Shown: positions 7,699 through 16,454, counted from the first letter of the stretch. The stretch is DNA of 64,000 nt from Aquimonas voraii (GCF_900101825.1 NZ_FNAG01000001.1:930001-994000), one strand, 5' to 3'. Notes: generated from the letters alone by a model not told the origin. A program made the numbers and translations.

Positions 7699-9107
7699 AG
7701 CCGCAGCGCACTGCCTACGCGCCGCCGGCGCCGGTCGTCACCAAGAAGCGCTGTGCGATCTACACCCGCAAATCCAGCGACGAAGGGCTCGACCAGGAGT
7801 ACAACAGCCTCGAAGCCCAGCGCGATGCTGGTCTGGCGTTCATCGCCAGCCAGCGCCACGAGGGCTGGATGGCGCTGGACGACGGCTACGACGATGGTGG
7901 CTTCTCGGGCGGCAACATGGAACGCCCGGGCCTGCGGCGCCTGCTCGCCGACATCGAGGCCAAGCGCGTCGACATCGTGGTCGTCTACAAGATCGACCGA
8001 CTGACCCGTTCGCTTGCGGATTTCGCCAGGCTCGTCGATGTGTTCGACCGCAACAACGTGTCCTTCGTGTCGGTAACGCAGCAGTTCAACACCACGACGT
8101 CGATGGGCCGGCTAACCCTCAACATCCTGCTGTCCTTCGCGCAGTTCGAGCGCGAGGTCACCGGCGAGCGCATCCGCGACAAGATCGCCGCCAGCAAGGC
8201 CAAGGGCATGTGGATGGGCGGTGTTCCTCCGCTCGGCTACGACGTCGTCGAGCGCAAGCTCGTGGTCAACCCGCCCGAGGCGGCGCTGGTGCGCGATCTG
8301 TTCCGCCGATATGGCGAACACGGGTCGGCGGCGCGGATCGTGCGTGAACTCGCCGAGGAAGGTGTGACCACCAAGGCATGGGTGACCCAGACCGGCCGCC
8401 ACCGGTCGGGCAGCCCCATCGACCAGAAGTTCCTGTTCAAGATGCTGCGCAATCGGATCTACCTGGGCGAACTGACCCACCGCGGCCGCGCCTATCCCGG
8501 TCAGCATCAAGCCATCGTCGCGCGAGAGGCGTGGGACGCGGTGCAGGCCTTCATGGAGCGCCGCAAACAAGGCCCGCGCGATGCACTGCAGAAGAATCCC
8601 GCGTTGCTCGCCGGCCTGCTGTTCGCGCCGGATGGTCAACGCATGATTCACTCGTACACCCGCAAGAAGAACGGGCGTTGCTACCGGTACTACGTCCCGC
8701 AGATGCACAAGCGCCATGCCGCGGGAACCCAGCGGAACGCCAACGTCCCTAACCTCGGCCATCTACCCGCTGCCGACCTCGAAAACGCAGTGCTGGCGCA
8801 GGTGCATGCCGCGCTCGCCGCGCCGGAAGTTCTGATCGGCGTGTGGCGCGCCTGCTTGCGCCATCCCGAAGGCGCCGGTCTGGATGAGGCGCAGGTCGTG
8901 ATCGGCATGCGCCGCATCGGCGACGTCTGGGCGCAGCTGTTCCCGTCCGAGCAGCAACGCATCCTTCGGCTCCTGATCGAGCGCATCCAACTGCACGGCG
9001 ATGGCCTCGACATCCACTGGCGCGAGGACGGCTGGATCGGCCTTGGCCGCGACGTCTGCGCCCACCCACTCGTCGAGGAGCATCGCGACCTGGAGGCTGC
9101 CGCATGA
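7695..9107 (+). CDS. Large serine recombinase (integrase)
   Basis: This 470-residue protein has an N-terminal resolvase/invertase domain: AIYTRKSSDEG with nucleophile Ser27, then V-V-V-Y-K-I-D-R-L-T-R, and Q-F-E-R-E-V-T-G-E-R-I-R-D-K. It continues with the recombinase domain (L-R-N-R-I-Y-L-G-E near residues 250-258). A zinc-ribbon region is not obvious, and the C-terminus is shorter than in phiC31-type enzymes. It should integrate and excise the prophage by site-specific recombination. It lies in the middle of a three-gene coupled cassette, overlapping the genes on both sides by four bases. Confidence 0.93.
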   Translation: MKPQRTAYAPPAPVVTKKRCAIYTRKSSDEGLDQEYNSLEAQRDAGLAFIASQRHEGWMALDDGYDDGGFSGGNMERPGLRRLLADIEAKRVDIVVVYKIDRLTRSLADFARLVDVFDRNNVSFVSVTQQFNTTTSMGRLTLNILLSFAQFEREVTGERIRDKIAASKAKGMWMGGVPPLGYDVVERKLVVNPPEAALVRDLFRRYGEHGSAARIVRELAEEGVTTKAWVTQTGRHRSGSPIDQKFLFKMLRNRIYLGELTHRGRAYPGQHQAIVAREAWDAVQAFMERRKQGPRDALQKNPALLAGLLFAPDGQRMIHSYTRKKNGRCYRYYVPQMHKRHAAGTQRNANVPNLGHLPAADLENAVLAQVHAALAAPEVLIGVWRACLRHPEGAGLDEAQVVIGMRRIGDVWAQLFPSEQQRILRLLIERIQLHGDGLDIHWREDGWIGLGRDVCAHPLVEEHRDLEAAA

Positions 9108-9565
9108 ACACGCAGGCACGGAGGTTCGCCGTCACCATAGAAACCAAGGAGGATTCACGCAGCTACGTCAGCAACGGACAACGGGTCACGGTGGTCCCGC
9201 TGACGATCAAGCGCCGCCAGAACCGCAAGGTGCTGACCCCGCCACCATCCTCGGCGCCGGATTCCACGGTCGGCGGCTTCGACGAATCCATGATCCGAAC
9301 GCTCGGGAAAGGCTTCCATTGGCAGAGGCAACTCGACGAGGGCCGTTACCCGCATGTCAGCGATCTGGCCCGGAAGCAAAAGCTCGAGCGCGGCTGGGTT
9401 TCAGAGATCTTGAGGATGACGCTGCTTGCGCCCGACATCATCACCGCCATCGTCGAAGGTCGGCAGCCTCGCCACGTCAACCTGCATGCGTTGCGCGGCC
9501 GCATCGACATCATCCCGCGCGACTGGAACGAACAGCGACGCCTGCTCGGTTTTCCCGAACGTTGA
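9104..9565 (+). CDS. Small HTH-containing protein of the recombinase cassette
   Basis: This 153-residue protein starts in the recombinase stop (ATGA). A helix-turn-helix is likely at about residues 83-107 (V-S-D-L-A-R-K-Q-K-L-E, then W-V-S-E-I-L-R). This is the pattern seen in the third gene of DUF2924-recombinase cassettes, where it often shows a ParB/KorB-like HTH. The N-terminus is basic and contains a proline-rich linker (T-P-P-P-S-S-A-P). The probable role is regulation of the cassette or assistance to the recombinase. Function is inferred only from position and the HTH. Confidence 0.7.
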   Translation: MNTQARRFAVTIETKEDSRSYVSNGQRVTVVPLTIKRRQNRKVLTPPPSSAPDSTVGGFDESMIRTLGKGFHWQRQLDEGRYPHVSDLARKQKLERGWVSEILRMTLLAPDIITAIVEGRQPRHVNLHALRGRIDIIPRDWNEQRRLLGFPER

Positions 9566-9590
9566 CCTGATCCGAACACGCATCCACCCC

Positions 9591-9622
9591 AACGGCGAGC
9601 CTCGAGCTCGCCGTTGTCGTTT
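9591..9622 (+). terminator. Terminator after the recombinase cassette
   Basis: A perfect 10-bp stem (AACGGCGAGC / GCTCGCCGTT) with loop CTCGA is followed by GTCGTTTC. The T run is weak, but the stem is very stable and sits 25 bases after the last stop of the cassette, so it separates the integration cassette from the early operon. Confidence 0.7.
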
Positions 9623-9630
9623 CTGGCGTC

Positions 9631-9736
9631 GGCGAACTACCGGCGAATATTTGCCATCGAGAAAATTCGCCAGTGCGTCCATCGGCAATTCGCCACTGAA
9701 AACCTGAAATGCCTCCACCGATTCCGCAGCGGAATC
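9631..9736. promoter_or_regulatory. Operator cluster upstream of the early operon
   Basis: Four half-sites of the form GGCGAA / TTCGCC occur here: GGCGAA at 9631, GGCGAATATTTGCC at 9642-9655 (itself a near-perfect palindrome), AATTCGCC at 9664-9671 and AATTCGCC at 9687-9694. A perfect 17-bp palindrome, GATTCCGC-A-GCGGAATC, follows at 9720-9736, immediately before the AGGAGG site of the next gene. Together these look like binding sites for a repressor and an early promoter. No prophage repressor gene is adjacent, so the regulator is unknown. Confidence 0.6.
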
Positions 9737-9749
9737 ACAGGAGGAACAG

Positions 9750-9998
9750 ATGCAAGCGCAAGCCCGCACCACCCCGCCCATCAGCGAACTGGCTCCCGGC
9801 GACCGCCGGGTTCTCAACGAAAACGAGGTCGCGAACCGCTGGGGCGTGAGCCCCAAGACCCTGCAGCGGTGGCGCTCGGAGGGCCGCGGCCCGAAGTACC
9901 TGAAGCTGTCCAAGCGCGTCGGCTACCCGCTGGAGTCGGTGATCGACTTCGAACGCCGGGTGCTGCACGAGTCCACCTACCAGCACGCGTCGGCGTGA
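9750..9998 (+). CDS. Small HTH DNA-binding protein (AlpA/excisionase-like)
   Basis: This 82-residue protein carries a MerR/AlpA-type winged helix-turn-helix: V-L-N-E-N-E-V-A-N-R-W-G-V-S (about residues 23-36), then T-L-Q-R-W-R-S-E-G-R-G-P-K-Y-L-K-L and R-V-G-Y-P-L-E-S-V-I-D-F-E. Such proteins act as excisionases or early regulators. It is the first gene of the early operon and has a strong AGGAGG ribosome site. A perfect 17-bp palindrome ends 13 bases before its start, so it may regulate itself. Confidence 0.85.
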   Translation: MQAQARTTPPISELAPGDRRVLNENEVANRWGVSPKTLQRWRSEGRGPKYLKLSKRVGYPLESVIDFERRVLHESTYQHASA

Positions 9999-10007
9999 GG
10001 TGGGGCC

Positions 10008-10487
10008 ATGACTGCAATGACCGTTCTGCCCGACCGCCTCACGGCACTCAGCGTCGCTGACCTCGCCGCACTTCCGGCGCCTCAGCTCGCCGAGATCGTC
10101 CGCAACCTCGACGACCTTCTTACCTGACACAAGCAGCAGCGCGCCAAGGTCGATGCGGCACTCGACCAAAGCTACGCCGAGCGCATCCAGAAAGTTCGCG
10201 CCGATGCTGGCAAGGACTTCGGCACCGTGCACATCGACGACGGCGCCGTCCGCATCACCGTCGATGTCCCGAAGCGGGTGTCCTGGGACCAGACCAAGCT
10301 CGCCGCCATCGCCCAGCGCATCGCCGCTGCCGGCGAAAAGGTCGAGGACTTCATCGACGTCGACTACGCGGTCAGCGAATCGCGGTTCAACAACTGGCCG
10401 CCCTCGCTCCGCGAGCAGTTCGCCAGCGCCCGCACCGTGAAACCGGGCAAGCCGACCTTCCGCCTGACCACCATCTCCGAGGACTGA
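10008..10487 (+). pseudogene. Phage protein broken by an in-frame TGA
   Basis: From the ATG at 10008 the frame reads 39 codons, meets TGA at 10125-10127, and then continues in the same frame without stops to 10487. The upstream part ends N-L-D-D-L-L-T and the downstream part begins H-K-Q-Q-R-A-K-V-D-A-A-L. Together they give one continuous helical protein of about 159 residues, so TGA most simply replaces a TGG (Trp) codon. The downstream part contains V-H-I-D-D-G-A-V-R-I-T-V-D-V-P-K and W-P-P-S-L-R-E-Q-F. The gene lies between the HTH gene and the BRO gene in the early operon. A restart at GTG 10227 could make an 86-residue fragment. Confidence 0.75.
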
Positions 10488-10491
10488 GTCC

Positions 10492-11244
10492 ATGAGTACG
10501 CAACTCGCGCCCTTCAGCTTTGAAGGGCAATCGCTCCGCGTCGTCACCGATGAACAGGATCAGCCTTGGTTCGTCGCGGCCGATGTCCTGGCATCCCTGC
10601 AGTTGGATCGCAAGGCGCTCGAACGCCTCGACCCCGACGAGAAGGGGGTGAGTTCAATTCACACCCTTGGTGGTGATCAGGACATGACCACCGTCAACGA
10701 ACCCGGTCTGTACGCGCTGATCCTCGGCAGTCGCAAGGCCGAAGCCAAGCGCTTCAAACGCTGGGTCACGCACGATGTGATTCCGGCCATTCGCAAGACC
10801 GGGTCGTACCTGACGCCGGGCACGCTTGCCACACTTCCGGCGCCGACCCACGACCGCGTCAGCGCCATCCTGCTGATCGGCGAAGCGGTCGCCAAAGTGC
10901 CGGGCGTCAAGGCCGGTATTGCGGCGGCGGCGACACTCACCTGCATCCAGGAAAACACCGGCATCACCACTGAGATGTGGCGGCGCGCGCTGCCGGCGGC
11001 GAACGAGCCGATGTGCGCCTTGAACGCCACCCAGCTCGGGAAGCTGCTGAATCGCTCGCCCAAGGCGACGAACCGGCTGCTGGCGGACAACGGTCTGCAG
11101 ATCCGCAACGAGCGCGACGAGTGGGAGCTGACCGAGGCCGGCGAGGCCTGGGCGGAAGCCATGCCTTACTCTCGCAACGGCCACAGCGGCTACCAGATCC
11201 TCTGGAATCCCGCGGTCGCCGAGATGCTGAAGGAGGCCGCATGA
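10492..11244 (+). CDS. BRO-N / phage antirepressor family protein
   Basis: This 250-residue protein begins with a BRO-N domain: P-F-S-F-E-G-Q-S-L-R-V-V-T-D, W-F-V-A-A-D-V-L, N-E-P-G-L-Y-A-L-I-L-G-S-R-K and F-K-R-W-V-T-H-D-V-I-P-A-I-R-K-T-G (ending near residue 103). The C-terminal part has a winged-helix-like segment (L-G-K-L-L-N-R-S-P-K-A-T-N-R-L-L-A-D-N-G) typical of KilA/antirepressor C-termini. Such proteins bind DNA or repressors to favour lytic growth. Its stop overlaps the next start (ATGA). Confidence 0.88.
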   Translation: MSTQLAPFSFEGQSLRVVTDEQDQPWFVAADVLASLQLDRKALERLDPDEKGVSSIHTLGGDQDMTTVNEPGLYALILGSRKAEAKRFKRWVTHDVIPAIRKTGSYLTPGTLATLPAPTHDRVSAILLIGEAVAKVPGVKAGIAAAATLTCIQENTGITTEMWRRALPAANEPMCALNATQLGKLLNRSPKATNRLLADNGLQIRNERDEWELTEAGEAWAEAMPYSRNGHSGYQILWNPAVAEMLKEAA

Positions 11245-12071
11245 GCCTCCCCATCATCTCCGCGCAGCAGCGCATGGCCGAGCGCAAGGGCGTGAAGCTG
11301 TTGATGCTCGGCAAGTCGGGCATCGGCAAGACCACTCGCCTGCGCGATCTCGATCCGTCGATGACGCTGTTCATCGACATCGAGGCCGGCGATCTCTCGG
11401 TGGCCGACTGGCCCGGCGACACCATCCGCCCGGCCTCCTGGCCGGAGTGCCGCGACCTGTTCGTCTACCTCGCCGGGCCGGACCGCTCGCTGCCGCCAGA
11501 GGCGGCGTTCTCGGTCGCCCACTACGAGCACGTCGTCGGCCAGTTCGGCGACGTTGCTCAGATCGACCGCTACGCGACCTTCTTCGTCGATTCGATCACG
11601 CAGATGTCGCGGCTGTGCTTCACCTGGTGCAAGTCGCAGCCGGGCGCCATCAGCGACCGCTCCGGCAAGCCCGATCTGCGCGCAGCCTACGGACTGCTCG
11701 GCCAGGAGATGGTCGGCGCACTGACCCACCTGCAGCACGCCCGCGGCAAGAACGTGGTGTTCGTCGCGATCCTCGACGAGCGCCTCGACGACTACAACCG
11801 CAGGGTCTTCGAGCCGCAGATCGAGGGCAGTAAGACCGGCCTGCAGATGCCCGGAATCGTCGACGAGGTCGTGACCCTCGCCGAGATCAAAGCCGAGGAC
11901 GGCAGCGCCTACCGCGCCTTCGTCACCCACACGCTCAACCCCTACGGCTTCCCGGCCAAAGACCGGTCGGGACGCCTCGACCTGCTCGAACCGCCCGACC
12001 TCGGCGCACTGATCGCCAAGTGCGCGGCCACTGCCGCGCCGAACCCTGCCTCTGCCACTTCCAAGGAGTAA
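11241..12071 (+). CDS. Phage AAA-type nucleotide-binding protein
   Basis: This 276-residue protein has a Walker A motif GKSGIGKT at residues 24-31 and a Walker B-like T-L-F-I-D-I-E segment at about 42-48, with further T-F-F-V-D-S-I-T near residue 115. It belongs to the RecA/Sak4-like phage ATPases found in replication modules with an SSB-like gene, which help single-strand annealing or recombination. Here the SSB-like gene follows three bases downstream. The start at 11241 is set by the ATGA overlap and by AAGGAGG upstream; a longer reading of the frame runs antiparallel through the BRO gene. Confidence 0.85.
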   Translation: MSLPIISAQQRMAERKGVKLLMLGKSGIGKTTRLRDLDPSMTLFIDIEAGDLSVADWPGDTIRPASWPECRDLFVYLAGPDRSLPPEAAFSVAHYEHVVGQFGDVAQIDRYATFFVDSITQMSRLCFTWCKSQPGAISDRSGKPDLRAAYGLLGQEMVGALTHLQHARGKNVVFVAILDERLDDYNRRVFEPQIEGSKTGLQMPGIVDEVVTLAEIKAEDGSAYRAFVTHTLNPYGFPAKDRSGRLDLLEPPDLGALIAKCAATAAPNPASATSKE

Positions 12072-12074
12072 TCC

Positions 12075-12722
12075 ATGACCACGTCCAATGCTTCGAGCTG
12101 GAATGACTTCAACGACGCCGACACCCAGAGCGGCTTCGACCTGATCCCCAAGGGCACGTTGGTACCGGTGCGCATGACCATCAAGCCGGGCGGCTTCGAT
12201 GAGCCGGCGCAGGGCTGGACGGGCGGCTACGCCACGCAGTCCTTCGAGACCGGCGCGGTGTACCTCTCGGCTGAGTTCGTCGTCACCGGCGGCGACTTCG
12301 CCAAGCGCAAGCTCTGGAGCAACATCGGCCTGTACTCGGCCAAGGGCCCGACCTGGGGCCAGATGGGCCGCAGCTTCCTCCGGGCCGCGCTCAACAGCGC
12401 ACGCAACGTCCACCCGCAGGACAACTCGCCGCCGGCGGTCGCCGCGCGCCGCATCGCTGGCTTCCACGAGCTCGACGGCCTGGAGTTCCTCGCCCGCGTC
12501 GACGTGGAGAAGGACGCCAAGGGCGGCGACCGCAACGTGGTGAAGCTCGCGGTGGAGCCCGACCACCCCGACTACGCGCGCCTCATGGGCGTGCCGGCCC
12601 GCGGCCACGGGGCACCGTCGGCGCCCACGGCGCGCGCCGCCGCAGCACCGGCGCATTCCCCCGCACCGGCCATCGCCGCGCCAGCACGCGCGCCCACCGG
12701 CAAGCCGGCGTGGGCGAGCTAA
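12075..12722 (+). CDS. DUF669-like phage replication/recombination protein
   Basis: This 215-residue protein has the central pattern A-V-Y-L-S-A-E-F-V-V-T-G-G-D-F-A-K-R-K-L-W-S-N-I-G, followed by a helical F-L-R-A-A-L-N-S-A-R segment and a β region (L-E-F-L-A-R-V-D-V-E-K-D). The tail after residue 170 is Ala/Pro-rich and probably disordered, as in single-strand binding proteins. Phage genes of this type regularly follow the Sak4-like ATPase and are thought to bind single-stranded DNA. Function is inferred from context and architecture. Confidence 0.65.
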   Translation: MTTSNASSWNDFNDADTQSGFDLIPKGTLVPVRMTIKPGGFDEPAQGWTGGYATQSFETGAVYLSAEFVVTGGDFAKRKLWSNIGLYSAKGPTWGQMGRSFLRAALNSARNVHPQDNSPPAVAARRIAGFHELDGLEFLARVDVEKDAKGGDRNVVKLAVEPDHPDYARLMGVPARGHGAPSAPTARAAAAPAHSPAPAIAAPARAPTGKPAWAS

Positions 12723-12731
12723 GGAGGACCC

Positions 12732-13205
12732 TTGAAATGCTGGGTCTGCAAACGACAGGCACGCGGGTTCGGCCATGCCGACACCCGCTTCAAGCCGACC
12801 GATCCGCGCCACCACCACTGGGACTGGGTCTTCTGCTCGCGCCGCTGCCAGGACGCCTTTCACGCCCTGTACGGCCGCTGGAAGAACGCGCGCACTCAGG
12901 GAATCACCATTCCGGAGACCGACATGATCGATGCCACTGAGATCGAGCGCGCGTGCCTGCAGAAATGCTTGAAGGCTTTCGGCGCCGCCGCCGAAGCGAT
13001 CGGATTCGACAAGCCGCTCGGCGAGTATGCCGAGCCCGAGGCCTTGCAGGTGATCGGCGCCATCGTCACCTGCTTCACCAACGCGATGGCGGCCCACCAC
13101 GAGATGGCGAAGTACCCGCCCGTGCGCGGCATGCCCGAGGTGCGCGACCCGCTGACCGACTTTTCCGATCTGGAGGACAAGGCGTTCTGGGAGAAGTCGC
13201 CATGA
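12732..13205 (+). CDS. Zinc-finger phage protein (DUF6511-like)
   Basis: This 157-residue protein has an N-terminal C-W-V-C pair (Cys3, Cys6) and a later F-C-S-R-R-C pair (about residues 35-39), consistent with one zinc finger, followed by a helical C-terminal half. The start is a TTG, 4 bases after an AAGGAGG site; no ATG fits before the zinc finger. It overlaps the following nuclease gene by four bases (ATGA). It is a conserved small member of replication modules with unknown function. Confidence 0.7.
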   Translation: MKCWVCKRQARGFGHADTRFKPTDPRHHHWDWVFCSRRCQDAFHALYGRWKNARTQGITIPETDMIDATEIERACLQKCLKAFGAAAEAIGFDKPLGEYAEPEALQVIGAIVTCFTNAMAAHHEMAKYPPVRGMPEVRDPLTDFSDLEDKAFWEKSP

Positions 13206-13942
13206 CGCTCGACTTCAATGCAACGGCAAGCGTCAGTGGCCAGGTCACGGCGCGCATCGACCGCGGCATGCAGGCGGCGCGCGCGAAGGAGAAGTCGCGC
13301 GACTACCTCGGCGCGTCGCGTCTGGGTGTCGAGTGCGAGCGCGCGCTGCAGTTCGAGTACGCCAAGGCGCCGGTGGACTACGGCCGCGACATCGACGGGC
13401 GGATGCTGCGCATCTTCCAGCCTGGCCACGTGATGGAAGACTGCATGGTGGCCTGGCTGCGCGATGCCGGCTTCGACCTGCGCACCCGCCGCGCCAACGG
13501 TGAGCAATTCGGCTTCGCCGACGCCGACGGCCGACTGCGCGGGCACGTCGATGGCGTGATCGTCGGCGGACCGGACGGCTTCGCCTACCCGGCGCTGTGG
13601 GAGAACAAGTGCCTCGGCGCCAAGGCCTGGCGCGAAGTCGAGTCCAAGGGGCTCGCCGTGGCCAAGCCGGTCTATGCGGCGCAGGTGGCGCTGTACCAGG
13701 CCCATCTCGAACTCCACGAACACCCGGCGATCTTCACTCCGATCAATGCCGACACGATGGAGATCTACGTCGAGCGCGTGGCGTTCAATGCGGCGCTGGC
13801 GCAGCAAATGACGGATCGCGCCGTGCGGGTGATCACCGCCACCGAGGCCGGTGAACTGCTTCCCCGCCGCTTCTTCGATGCGACCCATTTCGAGTGCCGG
13901 ATGTGCGCCTGGCAGGACCGCTGCTGGAGGGCCGCAGCATGA
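13202..13942 (+). CDS. PD-(D/E)XK nuclease, RecB/Cas4-like
   Basis: This 246-residue protein shows the RecB-family nuclease motifs in order: a G-H-V-D-G segment with the first acidic residue (about 117-121), W-E-N-K-C with the E-x-K pair (about 136-140), and A-A-Q-V-A-L-Y-Q, the Q-x3-Y motif. A C-terminal C-R-M-C and later Cys pattern (F-E-C-R-M-C-A-W-Q-D-R-C-W) suggests an iron-sulfur or zinc cluster as in Cas4/AddB. It should be a single-strand-dependent exonuclease for phage recombination. The ATG at 13202 overlaps the previous stop. Confidence 0.88.
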   Translation: MTLDFNATASVSGQVTARIDRGMQAARAKEKSRDYLGASRLGVECERALQFEYAKAPVDYGRDIDGRMLRIFQPGHVMEDCMVAWLRDAGFDLRTRRANGEQFGFADADGRLRGHVDGVIVGGPDGFAYPALWENKCLGAKAWREVESKGLAVAKPVYAAQVALYQAHLELHEHPAIFTPINADTMEIYVERVAFNAALAQQMTDRAVRVITATEAGELLPRRFFDATHFECRMCAWQDRCWRAAA

Positions 13943-14169
13943 CGACGCCTTCGGACGACCACGTGCTTGGCGAGAAACTCGTCGACGCGCGCAGCGCTGC
14001 CATGAGTCTCAACCTGCCGTTGCACTGGCTGGCGCAAAAGCAGCAGCGCAAGCACCGCGGCATTCCGCACTACCGCGTCGGCAAGCTGGTGCGCTTCAAG
14101 CTCGGCGAGTTGCTGACCTGGATGCAGGCCCAGCAATCGGATGCCTCCGAGGAGGCTGCCCATGCTTGA
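13939..14169 (+). CDS. Small excisionase-like HTH protein
   Basis: This 76-residue protein contains a helix-turn-helix reminiscent of AlpA/Xis: V-D-A-R-S-A-A-M-S-L-N-L-P-L-H-W-L, then R-K-H-R-G-I-P-H-Y-R-V-G-K-L-V-R-F-K-L-G-E-L. The start at 13939 is set by the overlap with the nuclease stop; a start at 13894 would place it inside that gene. It overlaps the primase gene by eight bases. It probably controls the primase or acts as a replication accessory protein. Confidence 0.7.
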   Translation: MTTPSDDHVLGEKLVDARSAAMSLNLPLHWLAQKQQRKHRGIPHYRVGKLVRFKLGELLTWMQAQQSDASEEAAHA

Positions 14170-16444
14170 TTTCAACGAAGCCGACGCAGCTCCGCTCCCG
14201 GACCGCAGCGCACAGCGTGACGCCGTACGTGCGGCGCTGATCGCGCGGATCGACAGCGTGCTGTCGGCACTGTTCCCGGCTGGCAAGAAGCGCAAGGGGC
14301 TGTTCCTGATCGGCGACGTGATCGGCAGCCCCGGCGACAGCCTTGAGGTCGTGCTCACCGGCGACAAGATCGGGCTGTGGACCGACCGCGCCACCGGCGA
14401 TGGCGGAGATCTCTTCGATCTGATCGCTGCGGCGCGCGGCATCGATCCGGTGAGCGACTTCCCGCGGCTGCTCGACGCGGCAGCGGACCTCGCGGGGCGT
14501 GTCCCGGCAACGCCGAGCAAGGCGTCGCGCAAGGAAGCGCCGGTCGATGATCTTGGGCCCGCCACGGCGAAGTGGGACTACCTCGACGCCGCCGGCATGC
14601 TGATCGCGGTCGTCTACCGCTACGACCCACCCGGGCGGAAGAAGGAATTCCGTCCCTGGGACGCGCGCCGCCGCAAGACGGCGCCGCCCGATCCACGGCC
14701 GCTCTACCACCAGCCGGGAATCGTCGCTGCCGCGCAGGTGGTCCTGGTGGAAGGCGAGAAGTGTGCGCAGGCCTTGATCGATACGGGCATCTGCGCGACC
14801 ACGGCCATGCACGGCGCCAACGCGCCGGTCGACAAGACCGATTGGTCACCGCTGGCCGGCAAAGCCGTGCTGATCTGGCCCGACCGTGACAAGCCGGGCT
14901 GGGAGTACGCCACGCTCGCCGCGCAGGCGATCTTGTCGGCCGGCGCCAAGACCTGCCACATCCTCTACCCGCCCGAGGAAGCTGCTGACGGTTGGGACGC
15001 AGCCGATGCCATAGCGGAAGGCTTCGATGTCGCCGCCTTCCTCACGCATGGCCCGCGCCTGCAGATGCATGACGTGGCGGACGAAGCCGAGCCGGTCATC
15101 AGCAGCGACGAATCGGTGTGGGGCACCGAGGATGCGCTGGCGCTGGCCTTCACCCGTCGCTACCACCGCGACTGGCGCTACGTCGCGGCGTGGGGCCGCT
15201 GGCTGGTCTGGGACGGTCACCGCTGGCGCACCGAGGACACGCTGGCAGCGACCGACCTGATCCGCTGCGTCTGCCGGCACGCCGCCGTCCATGCCGACAA
15301 CCCGAAGATTGCCGCCAAGCTCGCGACCTCGGGCACCGTCGGTGGCGTCGAGCGACTGGCGCGAGCGGATCGCCGGCACGCGGCCACCACCGCCGAGTGG
15401 GACGCCGACCCCTGGCTACTCAACACGCCCGGTGGCGTGATCGACCTCAAGACCGGCCGGCAACGCTCCCACGACCGCGCCGACCGGATGACCAAGATCA
15501 CTACGGCGACGCCCAGCGGCGACTGCCAGATCTGGCGCCAGTTCCTGGCCGAGGTCACCGGTGGCGATGCTGACCTGCAGGCCTACCTGCAGCGGATGGC
15601 GGGCTACACACTGACCGGCTCGACGCAGGAGCACGCGCTGTTCTTCCTCTACGGCACGGGCGCCAACGGCAAGTCGGTGTTCGTGAACACCCTGGCCACG
15701 ATCCTCGGCGACTACGCCGCCAACGCGCCGATGGACACCTTCATGGAGACGCGCACCGACCGGCACCCGACCGACATGGCGGGCCTGCGCGGCGCTCGCT
15801 TCGTGGCCGCCATCGAAACAGAACAGGGTCGGCGCTGGGCCGAGTCCAAGGTCAAGAACCTCACCGGCGGCGACAAGATCTCCGCACGCTTCATGCGTCA
15901 GGACTTCTTCGAGTTCTTCCCGCAGTTCAAGCTCGTCGTGGCCGGCAACCACAAGCCGGCCATCCGCAACATCGACGAAGCGATGAAGCGTCGCCTGCAC
16001 CTGATCCCGTTCACGATCACGGTGCCGCCCGAGCGTCGCGACAAACATCTGCAGCAGAAACTCCTGGCCGAGCGCGACGGCATCCTCGCCTGGGCCGTGC
16101 AGGGCTGTCTCGACTGGCAGCGACTGGGTCGGCTCGATCCACCGCAGCAGGTCCTCGAGGCCACGGAAGAGTACTTCGAAGCCGAGGACGCGCTGGGCCG
16201 CTGGCTCGACGAGCGCTGCGTGCGCGAGGCCAACGCCAAGTCGCTGAGCGCCGAGTTGTTCACCGACTGGAAGCAGTGGGCCGATGCCGCGGGCGAGTTC
16301 ATCGGCTCGCAGAAGCGGTTCTCCGATCTGCTGATCACGCGCGGCATCGAGAAGTGGCGCAACCCGTCTGGCCTGCGCGGCTTCCGGGGCATCGGCCTCA
16401 AGAGCCCGCCCAAGCCCGCTTACACCCCTTACGCCGACGACTGA
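14162..16444 (+). CDS. P4-type primase-helicase
   Basis: This 760-residue protein combines a Toprim-like primase region with a D5/P4-family helicase. The first third has V-V-L-V-E-G-E-K-C at about 192-200 (Glu197) and V-L-I-W-P-D-R-D-K near 238-246. The helicase has Walker A G-T-G-A-N-G-K-S at 498-505, with Walker B and sensor residues following in K-L-V-V-A-G-N-H-K-P. A C-terminal DUF5906-like region follows. In P4-like elements such proteins prime and unwind at an origin they bind themselves. The gene is followed immediately by repeats that could be that origin. Confidence 0.93.
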   Translation: MLDFNEADAAPLPDRSAQRDAVRAALIARIDSVLSALFPAGKKRKGLFLIGDVIGSPGDSLEVVLTGDKIGLWTDRATGDGGDLFDLIAAARGIDPVSDFPRLLDAAADLAGRVPATPSKASRKEAPVDDLGPATAKWDYLDAAGMLIAVVYRYDPPGRKKEFRPWDARRRKTAPPDPRPLYHQPGIVAAAQVVLVEGEKCAQALIDTGICATTAMHGANAPVDKTDWSPLAGKAVLIWPDRDKPGWEYATLAAQAILSAGAKTCHILYPPEEAADGWDAADAIAEGFDVAAFLTHGPRLQMHDVADEAEPVISSDESVWGTEDALALAFTRRYHRDWRYVAAWGRWLVWDGHRWRTEDTLAATDLIRCVCRHAAVHADNPKIAAKLATSGTVGGVERLARADRRHAATTAEWDADPWLLNTPGGVIDLKTGRQRSHDRADRMTKITTATPSGDCQIWRQFLAEVTGGDADLQAYLQRMAGYTLTGSTQEHALFFLYGTGANGKSVFVNTLATILGDYAANAPMDTFMETRTDRHPTDMAGLRGARFVAAIETEQGRRWAESKVKNLTGGDKISARFMRQDFFEFFPQFKLVVAGNHKPAIRNIDEAMKRRLHLIPFTITVPPERRDKHLQQKLLAERDGILAWAVQGCLDWQRLGRLDPPQQVLEATEEYFEAEDALGRWLDERCVREANAKSLSAELFTDWKQWADAAGEFIGSQKRFSDLLITRGIEKWRNPSGLRGFRGIGLKSPPKPAYTPYADD

Positions 16445-16454
16445 CGGCCATGCC

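Noticed and set aside
11190-13100. Open minus-strand frame of about 636 codons across the ATPase and SSB-like genes
   Set aside because: It lies opposite three coupled plus-strand genes with motifs and ribosome sites. The translation has no recognisable domain.
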